NCBI GenBank assembly: GCA_024279575.1 | Contig: JAJRRJ010000010.1 | Coordinates: 1-12,305, forward strand | DNA: 12,305 bases | Source: Alphaproteobacteria bacterium | Lineage (GTDB): Bacteria > Pseudomonadota > Alphaproteobacteria > Rhizobiales > Devosiaceae | Direction of reading: 5' to 3' | Shown: positions 1-6,268 of the stretch, piece by piece | Numbering within the stretch: the first letter of the stretch is position 1 | Layout: each line of letters starts with the position of its first letter | Translations under genes and position numbers: made by a program | The notes under the pieces: model-generated | What the model saw: the letters and a program-made list of their open reading frames with translations, nothing else | The model's database searches: none | Told to the model about the DNA's origin: nothing

Positions 1-183
1 AAAATCGAAACAGCCCTTGAGCCAGACTTTCAAAAACACTTCGTGGATGCCATGGGCCTACCCAATTCCGTCGACCCGTTCACTCAAACCCGCCAACATT
101 TTGACATGCCGCCATTGCAGACCAAAAGCGCGGCAGGCACCAGCAGGCGCCGTGGTGGTCGTCGCGCTAAACGGCAGCCCTGA
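1..183 (+). CDS. C-terminal fragment of ASKHA/DUF4445 (RACo-type) activator protein
   Basis: This is the 3' end of a gene entering from the left. Frame 1 is open from the first base for 60 codons and stops at TGA 181-183. The peptide starts KIETALEPDFQKHFVDAMGL and ends in an Arg-rich tail (SRRRGGRRAKRQP). The pattern 'ETA-EP-FQ-HFV-AM--P' is what I recall from the C-terminus of ASKHA-domain 2Fe-2S proteins related to RACo, the reductive activators of corrinoid proteins, which in alphaproteobacteria often end in a basic tail. That assignment is from memory of the family and the catalytic part is outside the window. It converges on pxpA and overlaps its last 17 bases tail to tail, leaving no room for an intergenic terminator. 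Confidence 0.6.
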   Translation, partial: KIETALEPDFQKHFVDAMGLPNSVDPFTQTRQHFDMPPLQTKSAAGTSRRRGGRRAKRQP

Positions 184-910
184 TAGAAAAACCCGCCAGT
201 TGCAATCCATTGCGCACTGCATCAGCCATCTCAAGGGCGGCACGGTTATCCCCGTGCAAACACAATGATTTTGCCTGAGATTTTATGTGCTTACCCGTTT
301 GAGAAACTACCTCGCGATCGCGCGCAATCGTCACAGCCTGATCAACTGCGGTTGTAACATCATCATATACTGCACCGGGTTGCCCCCGCTCCACCAGTAA
401 TCCAAAATCGGTATATGCCCTGTCAACAAAGGCCTCCGCCACACTCCTTAGACCAAGCCTTTGCGCAGCTTTCATTTGAGCAGACCTGTCCAACGCCAAA
501 ACAATTATTGAACTGCGATAGTTTTGGAGTGCCTCAAAAATCTCAAAAGAAAATGCAAAATCCTGTGCGGCGCGATTGTATAGCGCCCCATGTAATTTAA
601 CATATGAAATTGGCTGACCGACCCTTTCAGAGACCTGTTCAAGCGCCTGTAATTGCGCAACAACCTGTTTTGCTGCTTCCCCCGCAGAAATATCCAGTTG
701 CACTCGACCAAAATTTTCTTTGTCCAAATATCCCGGATGGGCGCCGGTCACCACCCCTGCCTGCTTCGCCTGCAACAGGGTGCACCCCATTGTGTCAATA
801 TCGCCCGCATGCCCTCCACATGCCACAGATGCACTGGATATAATTTGCAACAATTCGTAATCAAACGGCGCGCCTTCTCCAAGGTCAGCGTTGAGGTCAA
901 TGCTCCTCAC
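167..910 (-). CDS. pxpA: 5-oxoprolinase subunit PxpA (LamB/YcsF family)
   Basis: A cytoplasmic subunit of the PxpABC enzyme, which opens 5-oxoproline (pyroglutamate) to glutamate using ATP. The 247-residue length is normal for the family. Family motifs are DLNADLGEG at residues 5-13, CGGHAGD at 31-37, GAHPGYLD at 56-63, YVKLHGALYN at 103-112 and CLHGDN near the C-terminus. The start is GTG at 910, which forms a GTGA overlap with the pxpC stop. A strong GGGGAG lies six bases upstream of it, and the next residues (RSIDLNADLGEG) are the usual N-terminus. It is the last gene of pxpBCA, so translation is probably coupled to pxpC. The 3' end overlaps the convergent ASKHA gene. Confidence 0.93.
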   Translation of the reverse strand: MRSIDLNADLGEGAPFDYELLQIISSASVACGGHAGDIDTMGCTLLQAKQAGVVTGAHPGYLDKENFGRVQLDISAGEAAKQVVAQLQALEQVSERVGQPISYVKLHGALYNRAAQDFAFSFEIFEALQNYRSSIIVLALDRSAQMKAAQRLGLRSVAEAFVDRAYTDFGLLVERGQPGAVYDDVTTAVDQAVTIARDREVVSQTGKHIKSQAKSLCLHGDNRAALEMADAVRNGLQLAGFSIRAAV

Positions 911-1821
911 TTAAAGCTCCCCTGACGAAACAATTCATGAGCATGTTCAACACTAACGGATACAAAATTCACCTTTGTCCCTGCCCGATATTGAGCAAAA
1001 CGGTCGATATCAACACTGATAATTGTTGCTATTCTTGGATACCCACCCGTGGGCTGATGGTCGCGCATCAAAACAACTGGCGTGCCGTCCCCCAAAATTT
1101 GAATATCTCCCGGCACGATTGTATCTGAGACCAGCGATAATTTTGGCGGCATCAAAAACACCCCGTGCCTATCCATCAACCGCACACCCATTCTGTCCAT
1201 TGCGGAAGAAACAACAAATTTTGAATCTAAAAACCGTTGGCGGACCTCCTTTGGAAACAAATCCCCATGCACCCCCCAAACTACGCGAATCGGCCCCTCT
1301 GCAACGTCAAAAACAGGTCCCCGAACAAACCTGTCACCGGAAGGCTTTAGCTTAACAATATCGCCCCCCTCTAACGGCCTGCCCCCAATGCCACCAAGTT
1401 TTGCAATCATGTTGGTTGATTGGCTACCGATGATCTGCGCAACATCAATCCCCTGCTCCATGCGCACAATCGCATAGTTTCCTGATTTTCCGGGAGAGAT
1501 TTTTACGACATCAGCATCTTTAAGTGTATGAACTTTGTTCCATTTGGCACTTTTAGCGTTAATATGCAGGGTAAATTTCCCCCCACAAAACGCCGCGCGA
1601 ACATCACCGCCATGTACAGAAAACTCCAGCTCGCCTCCTCCGCATTCAAACCCTGCCAACCCCACTGGCGCACCAGCTTTTTCCAACAAATACCCAGCAC
1701 GAAAAAAAGCGGAACGATCCATTGGACCCGAAGCTGCAACTCCGTATTCCAGCGCGCCAAATCGGCCAGCATCCTGTACGCTGACCATCGGCCCGACACT
1801 TAAAAATTTGAGGTGCGTCAT
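907..1821 (-). CDS. pxpC: 5-oxoprolinase subunit PxpC (KipA, biotin-dependent carboxyltransferase-like)
   Basis: The second subunit of prokaryotic 5-oxoprolinase, related to the KipA/urea-carboxylase central domain. The 304 residues show the family motifs: VQDAGR at 15-20, SGPMD at 31-35, DRMGVRL at 209-215, PGDIQ at 237-241 and TGGYPRIA at 258-265. The ATG at 1821 overlaps the pxpB TGA as ATGA, and a GGAG lies ten bases upstream inside pxpB. The gene spans the usual length with no frame break. In the family PxpB and PxpC act as a pair with PxpA, and all three are present here in one transcription unit. No biotin carrier or carboxylase gene is nearby, which supports oxoprolinase over urea-carboxylase function. 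Confidence 0.93.
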   Translation of the reverse strand: MTHLKFLSVGPMVSVQDAGRFGALEYGVAASGPMDRSAFFRAGYLLEKAGAPVGLAGFECGGGELEFSVHGGDVRAAFCGGKFTLHINAKSAKWNKVHTLKDADVVKISPGKSGNYAIVRMEQGIDVAQIIGSQSTNMIAKLGGIGGRPLEGGDIVKLKPSGDRFVRGPVFDVAEGPIRVVWGVHGDLFPKEVRQRFLDSKFVVSSAMDRMGVRLMDRHGVFLMPPKLSLVSDTIVPGDIQILGDGTPVVLMRDHQPTGGYPRIATIISVDIDRFAQYRAGTKVNFVSVSVEHAHELFRQGSFK

Positions 1822-2525
1822 TTGGCCATAACTCCACTGAATATTACCGGGTCCCCCGCTCTCATTTTTGTAGGGGGAGAGTTCTGAGCGTTAAAGTTTC
1901 GAAAATTTGTTCGCCCGATAACATGCCATCCCGTTGGTCCGTTGCTGGCAGTAATTGCGGTCTGTCCGGCTGCAAAAATGATCGAACCCGCCGGCACCAT
2001 TCGATGCAACTCTTTTCGCCTGGGAATATGCATTTCAGGTTTATGCAGTCCGCAGTAAACAAAACCAGGCGCGAAACCCACAGCAAGAACCCTGAGTCCA
2101 GCACCATTATGTCTAACGACAAATTCATCTTTCCCAAGCATCAGTTCAGCGGCGACAAATTCTAAATCAGGGCCATCTCTCCCCCCATATGAGATTTCAA
2201 CTTCATGGGTTCGTGTTGATTGCACCAAACTGAAATCCTGAGAAATAATGGCCATGCGTACATGATTGCTCAGGCTTAAAAAACTGGTCTTCAGCGGGTC
2301 GTAACGAATAAATACCGACACCAAAGAGGGGCAAATTTCGGTCACGCCCTGCAAATCGGCATTGCCCAGCAGATGCGCCGCAGCTACCGCCAACTGATTG
2401 GCCTGCCCATCCAGTTCATTCGCAAAGCGCACACTTAACCCGCAATCCCCCAATGGCACCAAAACTGGTCTGAAATCCCCGAGCTTTTTTCTGTCTTTTT
2501 CCAAAGATCTAACCACCGTCCCCAT
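1818..2525 (-). CDS. pxpB: 5-oxoprolinase subunit PxpB (KipI family)
   Basis: First gene of the pxpBCA unit. The 235-residue protein has the KipI/PxpB signature: PLGDCGLSVRF near residues 24-34, GFAPGFVYCGL at 150-160, PRR at 168-170, VPAGSI at 177-182, GQT at 187-189 and GWHVIGRT at 199-206. In Bacillus, KipI is also known as an inhibitor of the sporulation kinase KinA, but in a complete pxpBCA set the oxoprolinase role is the sound reading. The ATG at 2525 has no good Shine-Dalgarno sequence, so the transcript may be nearly leaderless (a TATACT box lies only about 20 bases upstream). The first 16 or so residues (rich in Lys/Arg/Asp) precede the conserved core, so a later start cannot be excluded. 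Confidence 0.9.
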   Translation of the reverse strand: MGTVVRSLEKDRKKLGDFRPVLVPLGDCGLSVRFANELDGQANQLAVAAAHLLGNADLQGVTEICPSLVSVFIRYDPLKTSFLSLSNHVRMAIISQDFSLVQSTRTHEVEISYGGRDGPDLEFVAAELMLGKDEFVVRHNGAGLRVLAVGFAPGFVYCGLHKPEMHIPRRKELHRMVPAGSIIFAAGQTAITASNGPTGWHVIGRTNFRNFNAQNSPPTKMRAGDPVIFSGVMAK

Positions 2526-2642
2526 AAATCAGTTTATTAACTCTAGTATACCCAACTGCGAATCCAATCACCCTATATTACATCACCTTAAAATAAATTT
2601 TGCCCGCAATACGAATACCATGGTCTTTGCCCACAATATCGC

Positions 2643-2671
2643 TTGCAACTAAATTTAGGGTTTCCTAATAT
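2643..2671 (+). promoter_or_regulatory. predicted sigma-70-type promoter of mrp
   Basis: TTGCAA at 2643-2648 and TAATAT at 2666-2671 are separated by exactly 17 bases. The predicted transcription start near 2678 would give a leader of about 55 bases before the mrp ATG. A palindrome (2660-2680) overlaps the -10 box, so access is likely controlled. This is pattern matching only. Confidence 0.5.
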
Positions 2672-2680
2672 ACAGGAAAC
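2660..2680. repeat. operator-like inverted repeat over the mrp -10 box
   Basis: Perfect 7-bp arms, GTTTCCT (2660-2666) and AGGAAAC (2674-2680), flank the seven bases AATATAC. The centre-to-centre distance and AT-rich centre suit a dimeric regulator, and the -10 hexamer lies inside it. A second perfect palindrome, CTAAATTTAG (2649-2658), fills part of the spacer just upstream. Which regulator would bind is unknown. Confidence 0.45.
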
Positions 2681-2732
2681 ATATTGACTGATAAAAGAAA
2701 CAATCCCGGCCAACCGATGTAAAGGCAAGTTT

Positions 2733-3833
2733 ATGAAACTTAAAATCTTAGAAGTGCTCTCCCAAATCACTTCGCCTGGCCTCAAAGGTGACATCGTTTC
2801 CCAGAAGCTGGTTTCCGACATTATTATCAAGGATGGCAGAGTGATATTTTCCATCACCGCCCCTGAGGGACTTGGCAAGGAAATGGCCTATGTCCGCGAT
2901 CAGGCCGAACAAAGGATAGCAAAACTTGACGGCGTTGAGCGGGTTTTGATTGCCTTGACAGCCGAAGCAGCTCCAGCTGCTCCCAAAACTATCCCACGGC
3001 TGAAAAAACGTAATCAGGAGCGCCCTGTTGGTCCAGATATGCGCCCCAAAGCCGGCGCGATTCCTGGTATCAAATCCGTTGTTGCTGTCGCTTCAGGAAA
3101 GGGGGGGGTTGGGAAATCAACCGCCGCTGTAAACCTGGCGTTGGCCCTGCACGGCCTTGGTTTGAAAGTTGGCCTTCTCGATGCTGATATTTATGGCCCC
3201 TCACTTCCACGTTTAATGGACCTCAAGGATCGCCCGGCCATTGAAAACGATCGAATTATTCCGTTGGAAAAACACGGCATCAAGCTTATGTCCATGGGCC
3301 TGCTGATGGAAGAAGACAATCCCGTGATCTGGCGCGGTCCCATGATTGTTTCGGCCCTGATGCAAATGGTGCGCGAAGTTGAGTGGGGCCAACTGGATAT
3401 TTTAGTACTCGATATGCCCCCGGGAACGGGCGATGCTCAGCTTACCATGGCCCAGCAGGTGCCGCTGGCAGGTGCCGTAATTGTCTCGACACCTCAGGAC
3501 CTGGCGCTGATTGATGCCCGCAAGGGCTTGAAAATGTTCACCTCCGTGGATGTTCCAATTATGGGCATTATCGAAAACATGAGCTATTTTCTTTGTCCCA
3601 AGTGTGGAGAAACGTCACATATATTTGGCCATGGTGGTGCAGAACGCGAAGCGCGCAAACTTAATGTACCTTTTTTGGGTGCCATTCCATTGCACATGGA
3701 CATTCGTCACTATTCTGACGAAGGAACGCCCATTGTTGTTGCCAAACCTGAAAGCGAACACGCAAAAATATTCAAAAGCATCGCTTTAAAAGTTGCAACA
3801 AAGCTAAACCCGGATACTGAGGAAGAAGAATAG
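2733..3833 (+). CDS. mrp: Mrp/ApbC/NBP35-type iron-sulfur cluster carrier ATPase
   Basis: A cytoplasmic P-loop ATPase that carries [4Fe-4S] clusters to target proteins. Residues 1-80 or so form an N-terminal MIP18/DUF59-like domain. A Pro/Ala- and Arg/Lys-rich linker follows (about 80-110), then the ParA/MinD-like NTPase with the deviant Walker A GKGGVGKST at 122-130, DADIYGPS at 150-157 and DMPPGTGD at 227-234. The cluster-bridging CPKC is at 288-291. The 366-residue length is normal. ATG 2733 has AAGG seven bases upstream. The P-loop codons create a run of eight G (3101-3108). The gene converges on dsrN with one base between the stop codons. The Dsr proteins next door need many [4Fe-4S] clusters, so they are plausible clients, but that is inference; Mrp is also a general housekeeping protein. 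Confidence 0.93.
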   Translation: MKLKILEVLSQITSPGLKGDIVSQKLVSDIIIKDGRVIFSITAPEGLGKEMAYVRDQAEQRIAKLDGVERVLIALTAEAAPAAPKTIPRLKKRNQERPVGPDMRPKAGAIPGIKSVVAVASGKGGVGKSTAAVNLALALHGLGLKVGLLDADIYGPSLPRLMDLKDRPAIENDRIIPLEKHGIKLMSMGLLMEEDNPVIWRGPMIVSALMQMVREVEWGQLDILVLDMPPGTGDAQLTMAQQVPLAGAVIVSTPQDLALIDARKGLKMFTSVDVPIMGIIENMSYFLCPKCGETSHIFGHGGAEREARKLNVPFLGAIPLHMDIRHYSDEGTPIVVAKPESEHAKIFKSIALKVATKLNPDTEEEE

Positions 3834-3834
3834 G

Positions 3835-5220
3835 TTAGGCAGCGCCTCGCCTTTCAACATTTGACCTGACAAACTCCACAAAGCGGTTCACCCATGGGTT
3901 TTCCTGCGTGTGTCGCAAATGACAAAAACCGGCAACCAGATTATTCAAGACAATGCCATCCCTTGTGCCATCAATGCCAAATCCTTTGCTCACCTGACGA
4001 ACAAATTTCGTATCGGGCGCAATATTTTTGAGGCTGGCATAGTGAAATTCATGGGCATGACACGCGTTTTCCATACCCCATGGATGCAATTCATTTTCCC
4101 TGAAACTGACATACCCGCGCCCTTGAGGGCGTTTGTGCATTTTGGCATCAGCCTCAATTGCGCCAGCCATTTTATAAGATTGGCCCTCAAATGTGAGACT
4201 GTGGCATAAATACATCAGCCCTCCGCATTCCGCATATGTCGGCAAACCATTTTTGATTGCCCGGTTAATTTCACCGCGCAATTTAGAATTTTTCATCAGT
4301 GCCGCGGCCCGCATTTCGGGAAACCCGCCCCCGATAAACAAGCCATCAATATCAGGAAGATGTTGGTCATTTAGGGCATCAATTTCAATCAGATCCGCAC
4401 CTGCATCGCCAAATGCCTCCAGGTCGTCAGCATAATAAAACCCAAAAGCTTCATCACGAATCACCCCGATGCGAACAACATCCCCAACACTCCTCTTTTC
4501 CGCCTGCTGAGTGTAAGGGGGCGCATTTGAAGGTAAAATATGGATGTTGGCGATGGAGTTTAGTCGATCCATGTCAACAGATTGTCCGATTATCTGTCCA
4601 AAACGTTTAATAGTCTGTTCCAGCTCGCCGGTTTCGCCTGGTGTGGTCAATCCCAGATGACGTTCCCCAATATCAAGCTCTTTGTTCCGATGAACAGCCC
4701 CCAATACGACAATATCCGTATATTCTTTGACGGCAGCTATCAACTTGGCCTCATGGCGCTCACCGCCCACTTTATTCAGGATAATTCCGGCTATGTTTAC
4801 CTCACGGTCAAAGGCCTGATACCCCAGCAATAACGGCGCAATGCCTCGAGTAATTCCGTTGCTGTCAATGACCAAAACAACCGGCATTTCCAGAAGTTTT
4901 GCCATCTGCGCATTGGAATCTGAACCCAGCACATCAACCCCGTCATAAAGTCCTTTGTTTGCTTCAACCAGAGAAATATCAGCCCCGGCAGACCTGCTGG
5001 CAAACAAGGTTGCCAATTCCCCATTCCCCATGGAGTTGAAATCAAGGTTGTAACATGCGCCCCCGCTCGCCGCACTCAGCCACATGGGGTCAATATAATC
5101 CGGTCCCTTTTTGAAGCATTGCACACGAAAATCCTGCGCACTCAAAGCATAACTCAAGCCCGTTGAAATAACAGTTTTTCCTGAAGATTTGTGAGCTGCC
5201 GCAATCATAAAGGCAGGCAT
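3835..5220 (-). CDS. dsrN: DsrN, siroheme amidase (cobyrinate a,c-diamide synthase-like)
   Basis: A glutamine-dependent amidotransferase of the CobB/CbiA family. In dsr clusters this protein is DsrN, which amidates siroheme to siroheme amide, the prosthetic group of DsrAB. The 461 residues comprise an N-terminal ATP-binding half (KSSGKT at 11-16, GPDYIDP at 39-45) and a C-terminal class-I glutamine amidotransferase half. That half has GGGFPE at 297-302, the nucleophile Cys332 in AECGG, and a C-terminal GFCHLRH (431-437) supplying the catalytic His. It starts four bases after the preceding gene's stop, so it belongs to the dsr operon, and no good Shine-Dalgarno sequence is seen. By sequence alone a CbiA acting in B12 synthesis is the alternative. 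Its place after dsrP, and the absence of other cob/cbi genes, favours DsrN. No dsrR or dsrS follows it as in A. vinosum. Confidence 0.88.
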   Translation of the reverse strand: MPAFMIAAAHKSSGKTVISTGLSYALSAQDFRVQCFKKGPDYIDPMWLSAASGGACYNLDFNSMGNGELATLFASRSAGADISLVEANKGLYDGVDVLGSDSNAQMAKLLEMPVVLVIDSNGITRGIAPLLLGYQAFDREVNIAGIILNKVGGERHEAKLIAAVKEYTDIVVLGAVHRNKELDIGERHLGLTTPGETGELEQTIKRFGQIIGQSVDMDRLNSIANIHILPSNAPPYTQQAEKRSVGDVVRIGVIRDEAFGFYYADDLEAFGDAGADLIEIDALNDQHLPDIDGLFIGGGFPEMRAAALMKNSKLRGEINRAIKNGLPTYAECGGLMYLCHSLTFEGQSYKMAGAIEADAKMHKRPQGRGYVSFRENELHPWGMENACHAHEFHYASLKNIAPDTKFVRQVSKGFGIDGTRDGIVLNNLVAGFCHLRHTQENPWVNRFVEFVRSNVERRGAA

Positions 5221-5224
5221 TAGG

Positions 5225-6250
5225 TCAACTCGCCAATATCAAAGGTTGATCAGGTAGAGCCGACGCATTGCGCCCGACCCAAATCTTCTCAGCCAATGTT
5301 TGCGCACTTTGAATATCGTGCGCCTCTCCCATGGTTTTAAGCGCTATAGCCAAGGTCCCGGTCACCGAAGCCGTTGCATATTCATCGGTGGAACGAGCAT
5401 GCCACAAATCCAGCAAACCGGCCACATTCATTTCCTCATCAGGCGCCTGACGGGGATCTTTTACCAAAACAGGCCATTTTTCCTGTACTGGCTCAGAGTG
5501 TCCAAAAGTAGAATATACCAGTGTTGGTTTATTGGGGCGTCGCTCTATTTCGCCCCCCTCACCGCGAAAAACCGCCATTCTTTCCTGACCCAGCAACATT
5601 GCGGCCCCCGCATGGATATCCATAAATCCGCGATGGAAAATACCCTGCATCATAGTGGGGGCATTGAAGGGATTAAGCATGCGTGAAAAGCTATGCACGG
5701 GTGAGCGTAGACCCAGCAATGGACGCAATTCAATCAAATGGCGCAAAATCGGGCTAAGAATTTCAAGGGGCGTATAGCAAAAATTATTCTGCTCAATATG
5801 CTCAGCCGCTTCACTCAACCTCCGAGCAATCGGCAGCCCCAGACGCTGTAACGTTTCACGCGTATAAACCCGCCCCGGCGTATGGCCACCAGAACCATGC
5901 ATAAAAACCCGGTGTCCCGCCTGGGACAAGGCCAGAGCCGATAACAAAAACCAGGGTAATTGTATTCGTTTACCCGCATAAGATGACCAGTCCACATCCA
6001 CTGACGGGGTTTTCTCGGGCATGTTGAAAACGCTCCGCGCAGCGAGAGTAAAACCGGCAATCTCCTGCGGTTCTTCTTCCTTCAGCCGCAACAGCATCAA
6101 AAAAGCTCCGATTTGCTCCCGCTCGGCTTCTCCGCGTAAAATAATGCCCATGGCATCTTCAGATTCCTCCATTGTCAATGCACGGACCTTGGTTTTTCCA
6201 CGCGCCAGAATAGCGATATATTTTGCAAATGGATACAATACCTGTTCCAT
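5225..6250 (-). CDS. glycosyltransferase family 3 protein, TrpD2/YbiB-like, in the dsr operon
   Basis: A 341-residue homologue of anthranilate phosphoribosyltransferase. Residues 1-75 are the small helical N-domain. The C-domain can be laid on TrpD by eye: AGHRVFMHGSGG (111-122) at the TrpD 'KHGNR' place, LRSPVHSFSRMLNPFNAP (181-198) at the 'R-IFN-LGPL-NP' place, and RGEGGEIE (229-236) at the 'HG-GLDE' place. The GTGGD loop that binds phosphoribosyl pyrophosphate is replaced by YAGKRIQLP (91-99). This is the pattern of the TrpD2 group (E. coli YbiB), which lacks TrpD activity and was reported to bind nucleic acid. It lies 18 bases after dsrP and four bases before dsrN, so it is co-transcribed with them. 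Its role is unknown; tryptophan synthesis is unlikely given the missing loop and the lack of trp neighbours. Confidence 0.8.
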   Translation of the reverse strand: MEQVLYPFAKYIAILARGKTKVRALTMEESEDAMGIILRGEAEREQIGAFLMLLRLKEEEPQEIAGFTLAARSVFNMPEKTPSVDVDWSSYAGKRIQLPWFLLSALALSQAGHRVFMHGSGGHTPGRVYTRETLQRLGLPIARRLSEAAEHIEQNNFCYTPLEILSPILRHLIELRPLLGLRSPVHSFSRMLNPFNAPTMMQGIFHRGFMDIHAGAAMLLGQERMAVFRGEGGEIERRPNKPTLVYSTFGHSEPVQEKWPVLVKDPRQAPDEEMNVAGLLDLWHARSTDEYATASVTGTLAIALKTMGEAHDIQSAQTLAEKIWVGRNASALPDQPLILAS

Positions 6251-6268
6251 GAACTAACTTTCTAAAAT

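Larger units (their letters stand above)
2526..2732. promoter_or_regulatory. divergent intergenic region between pxpB and mrp
   Basis: This is the only intergenic stretch of note in the window (207 bases, AT-rich). It must hold promoters for pxpBCA (leftward) and mrp (rightward). For pxpB, TATACT is visible on the minus strand (2550-2545) and TAATAT on the same strand further upstream (near 2573-2578), but neither has a convincing -35 hexamer at 16-18 bases. The mrp promoter is much clearer and is listed separately. I see no RNA gene here. Confidence 0.5.

Noticed and set aside
17..268. 83-residue plus-strand reading frame at the left edge
   Set aside because: It lies in a different frame from the convincing ASKHA C-terminus (frame 1, stop 181-183) and runs on antisense to pxpA; the peptide has no recognisable features.
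2717..2722. A second ATG-TAA pair, just upstream of mrp
   Set aside because: It is out of frame with mrp, has no ribosome-binding site at the right distance, and the true ATG at 2733 has its own AAGG.
2588..2878. 96-residue minus-strand reading frame spanning the mrp promoter and 5' end
   Set aside because: It is antisense to the conserved start of mrp and covers the promoter; no family resemblance.
3890..3903. ACCCATGGGT followed by Ts just past the mrp stop, as a possible terminator
   Set aside because: The stem would be only three base pairs around CATG with a short T run, and it lies in dsrN coding sequence; not enough to call a terminator.
3835..5220. Cobalamin-pathway CbiA/CobB as the identity of the amidotransferase
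   Set aside because: The family cannot be told apart by motifs alone, but its place in the dsr operon and the lack of cob/cbi neighbours favour DsrN.
5225..6250. Anthranilate phosphoribosyltransferase (trpD)
   Set aside because: The GTGGD phosphoribosyl-pyrophosphate loop is replaced and there are no trp genes nearby.
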